A stretch of DNA of 64,000 nucleotides, taken from NCBI RefSeq assembly GCF_025319965.1, contig NZ_CP012549.1, positions 992,001 to 1,056,000 on the forward strand, given 5' to 3'. The position numbers were made by a program, and so were the translations under genes. The notes beneath the pieces are model-generated. The model saw nothing but the letters and a program-made list of their open reading frames with translations, made no database searches and was not told where the DNA came from. This document shows positions 44,263-52,464 of this stretch, piece after piece. The stretch is from Campylobacter sp. RM16187 (GTDB lineage: Bacteria > Campylobacterota > Campylobacteria > Campylobacterales > Campylobacteraceae). How positions within the stretch are numbered: the first letter of the stretch is position 1; every line of letters starts with the position of its first letter.

Positions 44263-45321
44263 TTAAAAATTCGCCAACTCGTCGCAACCTGTTTTATTAC
44301 CTAAATCACAACCCAGTTTAAAGTATTTTTTAGCTTCAGCCTCATTTTTTTCGACTAAACCGCCTTTTAAATACAAAAACCCTAGTCCCGCGCAACCTGC
44401 GGCAAGTTTATATTCGCAAGACTTTACAAAATACTCAACAGCCTTAGAATCCTTTTGCGCTGCATACGCAAAGCCTAAATTTCTGCACGCTTCGCCGTTT
44501 CCGCCATCGCAAGCCACCGCCATAAATTCAGGACTATTAATGACCTTGCAAGCGTCTTTGGATTTACCGCTTGCGCAAGCCTTACTAATAAAATTATAAG
44601 CTTTTAGTATATCTTTTTTTCCGTATTGATCGTCTTTATATATAATCCCTAAAACCAAGCAATCTTGAGGTCTTTCGCCTTCGCAAAGAGGCTCTAAAAT
44701 TTTAATGGCTTTTTCTACATTTTGGCTTACGCCTTTGCCTTCTCTATAAGAATATGCCAAATTTCGGCAAGATAGTCCGTGGTTTTTCTTGCAACCTTGC
44801 TCCCATAGTTCAAAGCTTTTTTTGTAATCATTAGCGCCGTAGTAAAAATTACCTAAATCGTTGCAACCGCTAAGATCGCCAAGATCGCAAGATTTTTGCG
44901 CGAAAAATTTCTCTTTGCTTATTTTGTAAGCCTTATTGCATGCTGCGGAGTCGCCGCCTTCACACGCGGTTACGTATCTGGAAAAATCAGAGCCCTCCTG
45001 AACTTGTCCTCCGCCACTATCTTTTCCGACTTTAGAGCAGCAATCGCTTCTGCCTGTTTTATCGCAGCATTTTTGATAGGCTTGTTGAGCTAAAGACTGA
45101 TCTTTTTTTACTTTTCCACCAAAGCCGAATTCATAAATTTTACCCGCCTCGTAGCAAGCCAAATCGTTATTTTTATTAAAACAACTGGCGTGAAAAAACT
45201 GAATCGCACTTACCATATCGCCTTTATTTCTTGCATTAACTCCATTGGCGTAATCTTGTCCCGCTTGCACGAAAGAAAAACCTAGGCATATCGCTAAAGC
45301 CGAAAAAATAAGCCTTTTCAT
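44263..45321 (-). CDS. Exported cysteine-rich Sel1-repeat protein (Hcp-like)
   Basis: A 352-residue protein with a signal peptide (KRLIFSALAICLGFSFVQA). It is built of Sel1-like helical repeats that each carry a Cys pair about eight residues apart (CDLGDLSGC, CKKNHGLSC, CDGGNGEAC, CEYKLAAGC, CDLGNKTGC). This is the layout of Helicobacter cysteine-rich proteins, where each pair forms a disulfide. The N-terminal third has extra CC and a Gly/Gln insert. It is periplasmic or secreted and likely a protein-binding scaffold. It precedes lemA by 78 bases on the same strand. Confidence 0.85.
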   Translation of the reverse strand: MKRLIFSALAICLGFSFVQAGQDYANGVNARNKGDMVSAIQFFHASCFNKNNDLACYEAGKIYEFGFGGKVKKDQSLAQQAYQKCCDKTGRSDCCSKVGKDSGGGQVQEGSDFSRYVTACEGGDSAACNKAYKISKEKFFAQKSCDLGDLSGCNDLGNFYYGANDYKKSFELWEQGCKKNHGLSCRNLAYSYREGKGVSQNVEKAIKILEPLCEGERPQDCLVLGIIYKDDQYGKKDILKAYNFISKACASGKSKDACKVINSPEFMAVACDGGNGEACRNLGFAYAAQKDSKAVEYFVKSCEYKLAAGCAGLGFLYLKGGLVEKNEAEAKKYFKLGCDLGNKTGCDELANF

Positions 45322-45421
45322 AAAATCTCCTTAAGATAAATTTAAATACAAGGCTATTATATCGTAATGCTGCTATTATGTTTATAAAATATTTAATGAT
45401 TGTATAAAATTTTTAAGAAAA

Positions 45422-45498
45422 TGGTGCGCTCGAAGGAATTCGAATCCCTGACCTTTTGAACCGCAATCAAATGCTCTATCCAGCTGAGCTACGAGCGC
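45422..45498 (-). tRNA. tRNA-Arg (anticodon GCG)
   Basis: The 77-nt cloverleaf on the minus strand has acceptor stem GCGCTCG/CGAGCGC, D-loop AGCTGGATA with the A20 arginine identity base, anticodon stem TTTGA/TCAAA with loop TTGCGGT, T-arm TTCGAAT, discriminator A and an encoded CCA. The anticodon (bases 45464-45462) reads GCG, so it decodes CGC and CGU by G34 rather than by the ACG/inosine tRNA common in other bacteria. Confidence 0.93.
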
Positions 45499-45743
45499 AC
45501 AATATAATTAAGCAAGGTTCGAAGTATAACCAAACCTTTCTTAAATCTTTCATAAATTTCTAAAAAGCCCTTATAAATTTACAAATTTCACCATAAAGTC
45601 TTAAATTTTATAAAATTTAATCATCAATAAAAAATCTTTATGCTATCGTTATAAAGTTTAAATTTAAGATCACAAATTTCATAAAAACAAATATTTTAAG
45701 ATAGTTAAGTTATGACAAAAAGCTGTAAAAATAAGGAAAAGAA

Positions 45744-47201
45744 GTGATACATAAAATTCTAATTGCTAACCGTGGCGAAATAGCCGTGCGAATCATTCGC
45801 GCCTGCAAAGACCTACACATCAAAAACGTAGCCATCTACACAAAGCCCGATCAAGACTGCCTTCACGTAAAAGTTGCCGACGAGGCTTATCAGATAGGCA
45901 TAGATCCGATCAAAGGCTATCTTGACGCCAAGCGTATCGTAGAGGTTGCCAAAGCCTGCGGAGCAGACGCCATACATCCCGGATACGGATTTTTAAGTGA
46001 AAATTACGAATTTGCAAAAGAGGTGCAAGACGCCGGACTAATATTTATCGGTCCAAACGCGGACGTAATCCGCAAAATGGGTAATAAAAACATAGCTCGC
46101 TATCTAATGAACAAAAACGGAATTCCCGTAGTTCCTGGCACTGAAAAGCTAAATAACGAAACCATGGAAGATATCAAACTTTTTGCCGAAAAGATCGGTT
46201 ATCCCGTTATATTAAAAGCAAGCGGAGGCGGAGGCGGAAGGGGAATTCGCGTCGTGTGGAAAGAAGAAGAGCTTGAAAATAGCTTTGAAAGTTGCAAGCG
46301 CGAAGCCAAGGCGTTTTTCAACAACGATGAAGTATTTATGGAAAAATACGTCATCAACCCACGCCATATCGAATTTCAAATCGTGGGCGACAAATACGGC
46401 AACATCATTCACTTAGCCGAGCGTGACTGCTCTATCCAGCGCAGACACCAGAAAATTTTAGAGATCGCACCAAGTCCAAGTATCAGCGAAAATTTGCGTA
46501 AAAGCATGGGCGTAACGGCGGTTGCGGCGGCAAAGGCGGTTAATTATACCAATGCCGGAACGGTTGAGTTTTTGCTTGATGATTATAACAATTTTTATTT
46601 TATGGAGATGAACACAAGAATTCAGGTTGAACACGGGGTAACCGAAGAGATAACCGGAGTCGATCTAATCGTAATGCAGATAAGAATCGCAGCCGGCGAC
46701 ATCCTTCACATGCAGCAAAGCGATGTCGTCACTCAAGGCTTTGCTATAGAGGCTCGTATCACAGCTGAGGACGCGTGGCAAAATTTCATCCCAAGCCCGG
46801 GGCGAATTTCAGGCTACTACCCTGCCCTTGGTCCTAGTGTGCGCGTAGATAGCCATCTTTACAAAGATTATCAAATTCCGCCGTTTTACGATAGCTTGCT
46901 TGCAAAACTTATCGTGCGTGCGACAAGCTACGATCTAGCGGTAAATAAGCTAAAGCGCGCGCTAGATGAATTTACTATAGAAGGCGACGTAAAAACAACT
47001 ATCCCGTTTTTGCTAAGCATTAGCAAGGAGCGTGACTTTAGACGTGGATTTTTTGATACTTCATACACAGAAACCAAGATGCCGTCATTGCTTGAAAATA
47101 TGAAAACAAAAGATAATGAGAGCAATGAAGAGGTAATAGCTGCAATAACTGCGGCAATCCAAAAAGTAAAAGAAAATAGAAAGCTAAAAGAGGAACTTTA
47201 A
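45744..47201 (+). CDS. pycA: Biotin carboxylase, pyruvate carboxylase subunit A type
   Basis: A 485-residue biotin carboxylase: ILIANRGEIAVRIIRAC at the start, the HPGYGFLSEN motif near residue 80, ATP-grasp loop KASGGGGGRGIRVV near 160, MEMNTRIQVEHGVTEE near 285 and EARITAEDAW near 335. The ~35-residue C-terminal charged tail exceeds typical AccC (~450). Together with adjacency to the small ORF, bpt and J-protein genes, as around C. jejuni pycA, this favours the two-subunit pyruvate carboxylase. The biotinyl PycB partner would be elsewhere. It starts with GTG at 45744 behind AAGGAAAAG. Confidence 0.85.
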   Translation: MIHKILIANRGEIAVRIIRACKDLHIKNVAIYTKPDQDCLHVKVADEAYQIGIDPIKGYLDAKRIVEVAKACGADAIHPGYGFLSENYEFAKEVQDAGLIFIGPNADVIRKMGNKNIARYLMNKNGIPVVPGTEKLNNETMEDIKLFAEKIGYPVILKASGGGGGRGIRVVWKEEELENSFESCKREAKAFFNNDEVFMEKYVINPRHIEFQIVGDKYGNIIHLAERDCSIQRRHQKILEIAPSPSISENLRKSMGVTAVAAAKAVNYTNAGTVEFLLDDYNNFYFMEMNTRIQVEHGVTEEITGVDLIVMQIRIAAGDILHMQQSDVVTQGFAIEARITAEDAWQNFIPSPGRISGYYPALGPSVRVDSHLYKDYQIPPFYDSLLAKLIVRATSYDLAVNKLKRALDEFTIEGDVKTTIPFLLSISKERDFRRGFFDTSYTETKMPSLLENMKTKDNESNEEVIAAITAAIQKVKENRKLKEEL

Positions 47202-47387
47202 ATGAATGATTTTTTCGATAGTTTAAAAGATATAAAAAAAGAGATGATAAAAGAACTCGGCGAGACACCTAAAAAAGAGGTTAAAAAGCAAGCAATCAGC
47301 AAAGAAGAAGCTATAGCACATAAAGAAGAGGTGCTAAGAGAAGAGTTTTTAAAATATGTCAAAGATAGCGATATAAAAAAGATATGA
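47202..47387 (+). CDS. Small charged conserved hypothetical protein
   Basis: A 61-residue cytoplasmic protein, rich in Lys and Glu (about half of residues charged), probably helical. It begins directly after the pycA stop and overlaps bpt by 4 bases, implying coupled translation. A same-size gene occupies this place in C. jejuni (from memory). No function is known. Confidence 0.75.
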   Translation: MNDFFDSLKDIKKEMIKELGETPKKEVKKQAISKEEAIAHKEEVLREEFLKYVKDSDIKKI

Positions 47388-48106
47388 CGATATCCTTTTG
47401 TACACTTCCTGGTCTTTGTCCATATCTTAAAGACAGAGACTCAAGGATGGAGTATAGTTATATAAGTGATTGTGATTTTGATACAAATGACGCGATGGTA
47501 AAACATGGCTTTAGGAGATTTGGCAGATATTTTTCTAAGCCAAATTGTAATAACTGCCAAGAGTGCGTCAGTATAAGAGTTGATGCTCAAAATTTTAAAT
47601 TTAGTAAATCCGTTCGCAGAACAATTAAAAAAAATACAAATACTTCTATATTTATTTCAGATCCGATTGTAGACGAAGAGCATCTAAGACTGTATAAAAA
47701 ATATCATAAATTTATGGAGAAAAAGAGAGAGTGGAAGTATTACGAACTTGACCTAGTAAAATACTATGATCTTTATGTAGCCGGATATGGAGATTTTGGC
47801 AAAGAGATCTCTTACTATGTAGATAAAAGGCTTGTCGGAGTTGACCTTATAGATATTATAAAGGATGGGATTTCATCAATTTATTTTTACTACGATCCTG
47901 ATTTTGCCTATCTATCTTTAGGAAAATTTTCTATATACCAGCAAATTTATCTAGCATTAAGACTAAATTTGCGTTGGATATACTTAGGATATTATGTCAA
48001 AAACTGCCCTAGCTTGGTATATAAAAATGAATATAAGCCTTATGAAGGTTTGAAAGAATATGTAAATCTTGATAAAGAGCCTATCTGGGAGAGTCTGGAA
48101 CGCTAA
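47384..48106 (+). CDS. bpt: Aspartate/glutamate leucyltransferase Bpt
   Basis: Bpt attaches Leu from Leu-tRNA to proteins with N-terminal Asp or Glu, marking them for ClpS/ClpAP. The 240-residue protein has the ATE-family N-terminus with conserved Cys (CTLPGLCPYL). A GFRRFGRYFSKPNCNNCQECVSIR segment follows (in part: FRRFGRYFSKPNCNNCQECV), then the acyltransferase-like C-terminal half with YLSLGKFSIYQQI and YLGYYVKNCPSLVYKNEYKP (in part: GYYVKNCPSLVYKNEYKP). The length is typical. Confidence 0.93.
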   Translation: MTISFCTLPGLCPYLKDRDSRMEYSYISDCDFDTNDAMVKHGFRRFGRYFSKPNCNNCQECVSIRVDAQNFKFSKSVRRTIKKNTNTSIFISDPIVDEEHLRLYKKYHKFMEKKREWKYYELDLVKYYDLYVAGYGDFGKEISYYVDKRLVGVDLIDIIKDGISSIYFYYDPDFAYLSLGKFSIYQQIYLALRLNLRWIYLGYYVKNCPSLVYKNEYKPYEGLKEYVNLDKEPIWESLER

Positions 48107-48146
48107 TTGCTTTTTATTAAAAATAGCCAATTTTGGAGATATTTTA

Positions 48147-48971
48147 ATGAATATAAGGCAAACTTTAGAATCTTTAAGCATCGAAACAAGCGACGGCAGA
48201 CTTTTTTCCGAACTTCAAGCAATGATGAAAAAAAATTTCACCAAAACTCTTGGAAAAAAGGATAAGATAATCTCATTTTACGATGAAAATGAGATAATTC
48301 AGAGAAAATATTTTTTTAAATTTATTACTAAAATTTATAACCAGACACATAAAGACGAGCTAAATATCAAATTTGCAGAATACATCACAATCAAACTACT
48401 GTATAAGCAAGAAAATTCTCTGAAAATTACCATCTTTGCAGATATCGAATTTGTAGATAACGAGGCAAGATTTAGATTTGACAGACCGAATGCTTTATTT
48501 ATAAGCTATATTGCTCAAAAATTTAAAAAATCTCAAATTTTTATAAATGACGATCAAAATTACCTTATCATAAAAATAGCCAATGCGAACGAAACATCAG
48601 GATTTGATGAACTCTTTGATAAAAGTGAACATATGAGATTTTGCACATATTTTAGATACGACAAAGATAAATTTATAAAATTTAAACGTGAAGCCAATAT
48701 TCAAAATTCACAAAAATTTGTTCGCAGATTCTCAGCCTTAGCAGACTTATTTTCAGAACATTTTAAAACACTTGAATGTGGGCAAAATAGTGATTTTGAA
48801 AGTGTTAGAAGCAGATATCTTGAGCTTGTCAAAATTTATCATCCAGACCGTCATGCACAAAAGTCTGAAAAAATAAAAAAAGAATATAGAGAAAAATTTG
48901 AAAAAATTCAAAACGCTTACGAGAGCTTAAAACCGTATTTTAAAGAGCAAGAGATATTTGTAAGTGCCTAG
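48147..48971 (+). CDS. J-domain protein (DnaJ-like co-chaperone)
   Basis: A 274-residue protein whose last ~60 residues are a J domain with the HPD motif in LVKIYHPDRHAQK near residue 227. The N-terminal 200 residues are not recognised (mixed alpha/beta, no signal peptide). It may direct DnaK to a particular client. ATG at 48147 follows GGAG by 9 bases; a longer frame reaching back into bpt lacks support. It is convergent with rpoN, overlapping by 4 bases. Confidence 0.85.
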   Translation: MNIRQTLESLSIETSDGRLFSELQAMMKKNFTKTLGKKDKIISFYDENEIIQRKYFFKFITKIYNQTHKDELNIKFAEYITIKLLYKQENSLKITIFADIEFVDNEARFRFDRPNALFISYIAQKFKKSQIFINDDQNYLIIKIANANETSGFDELFDKSEHMRFCTYFRYDKDKFIKFKREANIQNSQKFVRRFSALADLFSEHFKTLECGQNSDFESVRSRYLELVKIYHPDRHAQKSEKIKKEYREKFEKIQNAYESLKPYFKEQEIFVSA

Positions 48972-50212
48972 CCTTGCATCATATATATTCTTTTTCTTTC
49001 GCTAGAGCTACCTATATTTAAGGCTTTTCTATACTTTGTGATAGTTCTTCTTACCATAGTTACACCAAATTTTGATTGTATGAGCTCTAAAATTTTAAGA
49101 TCGCTTAGAGGTTTTTGCGGATTTTCGTTTTTCACAATATCAGTCACAAAATCCTTAATTGTGGAATTTGAGACTTCTTCATCAATAGCTGCGGAAAAAA
49201 AGCTTTTTATAGGCACCAAGCCTCGCGAACACTGCAGATATTTATTTGAGATCGCCCTAGAAATAGTGGATGGATTCCTGCCAAGATCATCGGCAATATC
49301 TTTTAGCTTCATTGGCTTCATATCTCCACCGAAAAAATAATCATATTGATATTCTACTATCATTAAAGCTATTTTTCTAAGAGTTGCTTTGCGCATATCA
49401 AGGGCATCTACAAGATCTTTTGCTTCTTTTATACGACTACTTACAAACTCATTTTTAGTATCAAGACCTTCTGTATCAAGTAAAATTTCAGGGTAAAATT
49501 CATCATTTACACCTATCTCTATTCCGGCACTGCCACTACTTATAAAAATATCTGGAATTTTTGCTACTTGATCGCTTAAATACTCAATTGCAGGAGGATT
49601 TTTAAACTTACGCACTATAGCAATAGCCTCATCATACCTGTTGATTTTAGTAATCCTGTCTAAATTTTCAAAATTTTCTATTATAAATTTAGCACTCTTG
49701 TATAGCTCGTCATCAAGCTCAAATTCATTAAGCTGAAACAAAAAACTCTCTTTATAATCATACGCCCCTACACCACACGGCTCAAGATAGGCAAATCTGC
49801 TCCTAACTCGCTCCACTTCATCTCTATCAAACCCTGTAAAAATTTCATCATCCCAATTAAAATACCCTTCATCGTTAAGGCACTCTACTATCTTTTTTGC
49901 GATATCTTGAGATTTTTTCGTAGGGAAAAGAGGTTTATCTATTTGAGATATTAGCTTATCATACAAACTCTCTTTAAAAATAGTATAAGTTTCAATACTG
50001 TCACTAACTGAATTTTTAGAAATTTCAGTAAAGTAGTTCTTTTTAAAATAGTTTTGACTTCTATGTTCTATAGTTACAAATGGATTGTCTGCGACAAATG
50101 GCTCCAGCGTCTCTTTTAACTCTTCAATGCTTGAACTTAATATCGGAAGCCAGCTTCTAAGAGTGGCAGATAACTTACCTTTTAAGGCAAGCGACTCTGT
50201 TTGACGCAACAT
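48968..50212 (-). CDS. rpoN: RNA polymerase sigma-54 factor
   Basis: RpoN directs transcription of class II flagellar genes in Campylobacter with the activator FlgR. The 414-residue protein has region I (LKGKLSATLRSWLPILSSS at the N-terminus), a core-binding domain, an HTH (LKDIADDLGRNPSTISRAI near residue 300) and the C-terminal RpoN box variant RRTITKYRKALNI. Region I is less Gln-rich than in enterics. It follows lptB by 9 bases. Confidence 0.95.
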   Translation of the reverse strand: MLRQTESLALKGKLSATLRSWLPILSSSIEELKETLEPFVADNPFVTIEHRSQNYFKKNYFTEISKNSVSDSIETYTIFKESLYDKLISQIDKPLFPTKKSQDIAKKIVECLNDEGYFNWDDEIFTGFDRDEVERVRSRFAYLEPCGVGAYDYKESFLFQLNEFELDDELYKSAKFIIENFENLDRITKINRYDEAIAIVRKFKNPPAIEYLSDQVAKIPDIFISSGSAGIEIGVNDEFYPEILLDTEGLDTKNEFVSSRIKEAKDLVDALDMRKATLRKIALMIVEYQYDYFFGGDMKPMKLKDIADDLGRNPSTISRAISNKYLQCSRGLVPIKSFFSAAIDEEVSNSTIKDFVTDIVKNENPQKPLSDLKILELIQSKFGVTMVRRTITKYRKALNIGSSSERKRIYMMQG

Positions 50213-50221
50213 ATCATAAAC

Positions 50222-50950
50222 TTATTCTAAAAGCCTAAATTCTTCGCCAAGATAATGGGTTTTAACGAGTTTATCGTTAGCCACCTCTTTGGCATTTCCA
50301 AAAGCCAATAAAGAACCGTCTTTTATAACATACGCTCTATCGCAAATCGCCAAAGTTTCACGCACATTATGATCGGTTATTAATACGCCTATTCCCAAAT
50401 TTTTAAGATCTCTTACTATATTTTGAATATCAAAGACGGCTATAGGATCAACTCCAGCGAAAGGCTCGTCAAGAAGTAAAAATTTAGGCGTTATCATCAG
50501 GCTTCTTGCTATCTCACAGCGCCTTCTCTCACCTCCGCTTAGGCTCACTCCCTTTCTTAGACGAATCGGCTCAATATTTAGCAGATTTAACATTTCATTG
50601 ACTTTTTTTTCTATAATATCACTGTCTTTGTATAAAATTTCAGCCCCGAGAAGTAAATTCTCCTCTACGCTTAAATCTTTAAATATACTAGATTCTTGTG
50701 GTAGATATCCTATGCCCATCTGTGCTCGTTTATGAAGCGGAACATTTGTAATATCGACATCATCAAGCAGTATATTTCCGCTACTTGGAGTAATTAATCC
50801 ACAAATCATATAAAAAGTTGTCGTCTTGCCGGCCCCATTTGGACCAAGCAGACCCACAACTTCTCCGCTTTTTACCTCAAGAGAGATTCCTTTAATTATA
50901 TTTGATTTTTTAATAGTTTTTTTTAGCTCTTTTATCTCAAGTTTATGCAC
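50222..50950 (-). CDS. lptB: LPS export ABC transporter ATPase LptB
   Basis: LptB powers extraction of lipooligosaccharide from the inner membrane with LptFG. The 242-residue ATPase has Walker A GPNGAGKTTTF near residue 35, the Q-loop PQESSIFKDLSVEENLLL near 85, signature LSGGERRRCEIARSL near 140 and Walker B FLLLDEPFAGVDPIAV near 160. The C-terminal block has ITDHNVRETLAICDRAYVI. GTG at 50950 is chosen; it overlaps the tsaE stop by 8 bases. The longer frame to 50980 would extend into tsaE. Confidence 0.93.
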   Translation of the reverse strand: MHKLEIKELKKTIKKSNIIKGISLEVKSGEVVGLLGPNGAGKTTTFYMICGLITPSSGNILLDDVDITNVPLHKRAQMGIGYLPQESSIFKDLSVEENLLLGAEILYKDSDIIEKKVNEMLNLLNIEPIRLRKGVSLSGGERRRCEIARSLMITPKFLLLDEPFAGVDPIAVFDIQNIVRDLKNLGIGVLITDHNVRETLAICDRAYVIKDGSLLAFGNAKEVANDKLVKTHYLGEEFRLLE

Positions 50951-51347
50951 CGAAAACCTCGTATTTGCGCCCTCTTTCATGAGGTGTAATTAAAATTTTA
51001 ACATAAGCGATATTAAATTTTTTAAGCATATCCTCAAGCTCATCATCACCCCACTCTACTAAGTGTAGCCCTTCTTCAAAAAAATTTTCAAATAGTCCGT
51101 TTTTTAAAATTCCTTCAAATCCATTTTGAAAAATATCATAGTGAAATACGTTATTTTCATATCCTTGCATAACAGAAAAAGTAGGAGAAGTAACATCAGA
51201 ATCTATACCGCGAGCCTTAGCGATAGCTTTTACTAAAGTAGTTTTGCCACTAGCCAAATCACCCCTTAAGATTACAACCCCCTCTTTTGGAAGAATTTTG
51301 GCAAGCTCATCAAGCTCATTTAAATTCAGAATAAATTCTCTCTTCAT
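50943..51347 (-). CDS. tsaE: tRNA t6A threonylcarbamoyladenosine ATPase TsaE
   Basis: TsaE is the small P-loop ATPase that cycles with TsaB-TsaD during t6A37 modification of tRNA. The 134-residue protein has Walker A LRGDLASGKTTLVKAIA near residue 27, VTSPTFSVMQGYE near 53, VFHYDIF near 70 and HLVEWGD near 97. It overlaps the S4-protein gene by 4 bases and lptB by 8. Confidence 0.94.
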   Translation of the reverse strand: MKREFILNLNELDELAKILPKEGVVILRGDLASGKTTLVKAIAKARGIDSDVTSPTFSVMQGYENNVFHYDIFQNGFEGILKNGLFENFFEEGLHLVEWGDDELEDMLKKFNIAYVKILITPHERGRKYEVFGA

Positions 51348-51589
51348 AGCTGTTTTACATACTCGCTTTGGGCTGATTTTGGGATACTTTTTGTAACAGG
51401 GATGGCTAAAACCTCGTAGCTTACTTCTTTGGCTAGAAATTTGATCGTGATCTTGTCACCTATCTTAATCTCCTTGGCAGGCTTTGCTACGACTCCGTTT
51501 ATGCTTACTACGCCACTTTTACACATATCTTCACTGACCGCACGGCGCTTTGTAATATTTACTGTATTTAAAAATTTATCTACTCTCAT
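51344..51589 (-). CDS. S4-domain RNA-binding protein (HSP15/RqcP-like)
   Basis: The 81-residue protein is essentially one S4 domain: MRVDKFLNTVNITKRR, the SGVVSINGVVAKPAKEIKIGD strand-helix (in part: VVSINGVVAKPAKEIKIGD) and a beta end. Relatives bind ribosomal particles with stalled nascent chains or 23S rRNA. ATG at 51589 matches the family start; the frame extends to 51634 without need. It begins the tsaE-lptB-rpoN operon. Confidence 0.85.
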   Translation of the reverse strand: MRVDKFLNTVNITKRRAVSEDMCKSGVVSINGVVAKPAKEIKIGDKITIKFLAKEVSYEVLAIPVTKSIPKSAQSEYVKQL

Positions 51590-51636
51590 GTTAATAATTC
51601 TATCCAAAAATCTCTTAAACATAAAAGTAGACACAC

Positions 51637-52464
51637 TTATTTATCGTAGTATTTCAAAAGATCTTGCAAATTTAGCGGTATTACGCTACCGTGAGTTTGA
51701 TTTTCATAAATTTTAAATCTATATAAAATATTGCTATTTCTTAAAATTTCAGCTAAATCGCTAGCCTTTATTAAGCCTTCTTTGTCGGTTTTTCCGGCTC
51801 TTTTTTCAAACTCTCCCACACTTAAATTTACAAATTTAGCCTTTATTTTATCTTTAAATTTACCATTTAAAACAGATTCTTTTAAAATAAGCGAATCTCC
51901 CCACCATAAAGATGGAGAGGCTATAAAGAAATCATCAAATAACGCTTCATTTTTAAGCATGACAAATAGAGTAAAAAGTCCGCCAAAAGAGTGACCATAA
52001 AGTGTCTTGCGGCTCTGTCTCACATCAAATTTAAACTCTATAAAAGGCATTAAAATATCTTTTATAAATTTATAAAAAGCATCAGCTCCTCCACCTTTCG
52101 CAAATTCATTACCAAGAGCCTTTGGAGTATAATCTCTCGTGCGCCTTTTGGCGTCATAGGCTAAATTTGTATCATAACCTATCGCTATTATAAGGGGCGG
52201 CTCTTTGGTTGGCCTATATAAATTTAAAATCATAGGAAACTGTGCATTGGCATCAAGCATAAAAATAAGGTTTTTAAAGCTCTTTTTATCTTTTGGAATA
52301 GCTTGAAATATCCTGTAAATTTCACCGTTATCGGCTTTTAAATTTGAAATTTCAATATCGAAATGATCATATACGAAGCCCTGTATAGGCTTTACATTTT
52401 GATTTGGCGCACCGGCCAAAAAAGCAAATCCAAACATAATATATAAAAAGACTTTAACTACCAT
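51637..52464 (-). CDS. Periplasmic siderophore trilactone esterase (IroE/Cee-like)
   Basis: A 275-residue alpha/beta hydrolase of the Fes/IroE esterase family with a signal peptide (VVKVFLYIMFGFAFLAGA). The nucleophile Ser lies in LYGHSFGGLF near residue 145 and the catalytic His in ENQTHGSVIP near 258. SPSLWWGD follows the nucleophile elbow, as in the family. It would linearise enterobactin-type siderophores in the periplasm to release iron. It overlaps the upstream TonB receptor gene by 7 bases, so receptor and esterase are one operon. This combination resembles the Cee enterobactin esterase of Campylobacter. Confidence 0.82.
   Translation of the reverse strand: MVVKVFLYIMFGFAFLAGAPNQNVKPIQGFVYDHFDIEISNLKADNGEIYRIFQAIPKDKKSFKNLIFMLDANAQFPMILNLYRPTKEPPLIIAIGYDTNLAYDAKRRTRDYTPKALGNEFAKGGGADAFYKFIKDILMPFIEFKFDVRQSRKTLYGHSFGGLFTLFVMLKNEALFDDFFIASPSLWWGDSLILKESVLNGKFKDKIKAKFVNLSVGEFEKRAGKTDKEGLIKASDLAEILRNSNILYRFKIYENQTHGSVIPLNLQDLLKYYDK

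Noticed and set aside
45744-47201. Acetyl-CoA carboxylase AccC
   Set aside because: No accB beside it, and the neighbours and longer C-terminus fit the PycA locus, although the two enzymes cannot be separated by motifs alone.
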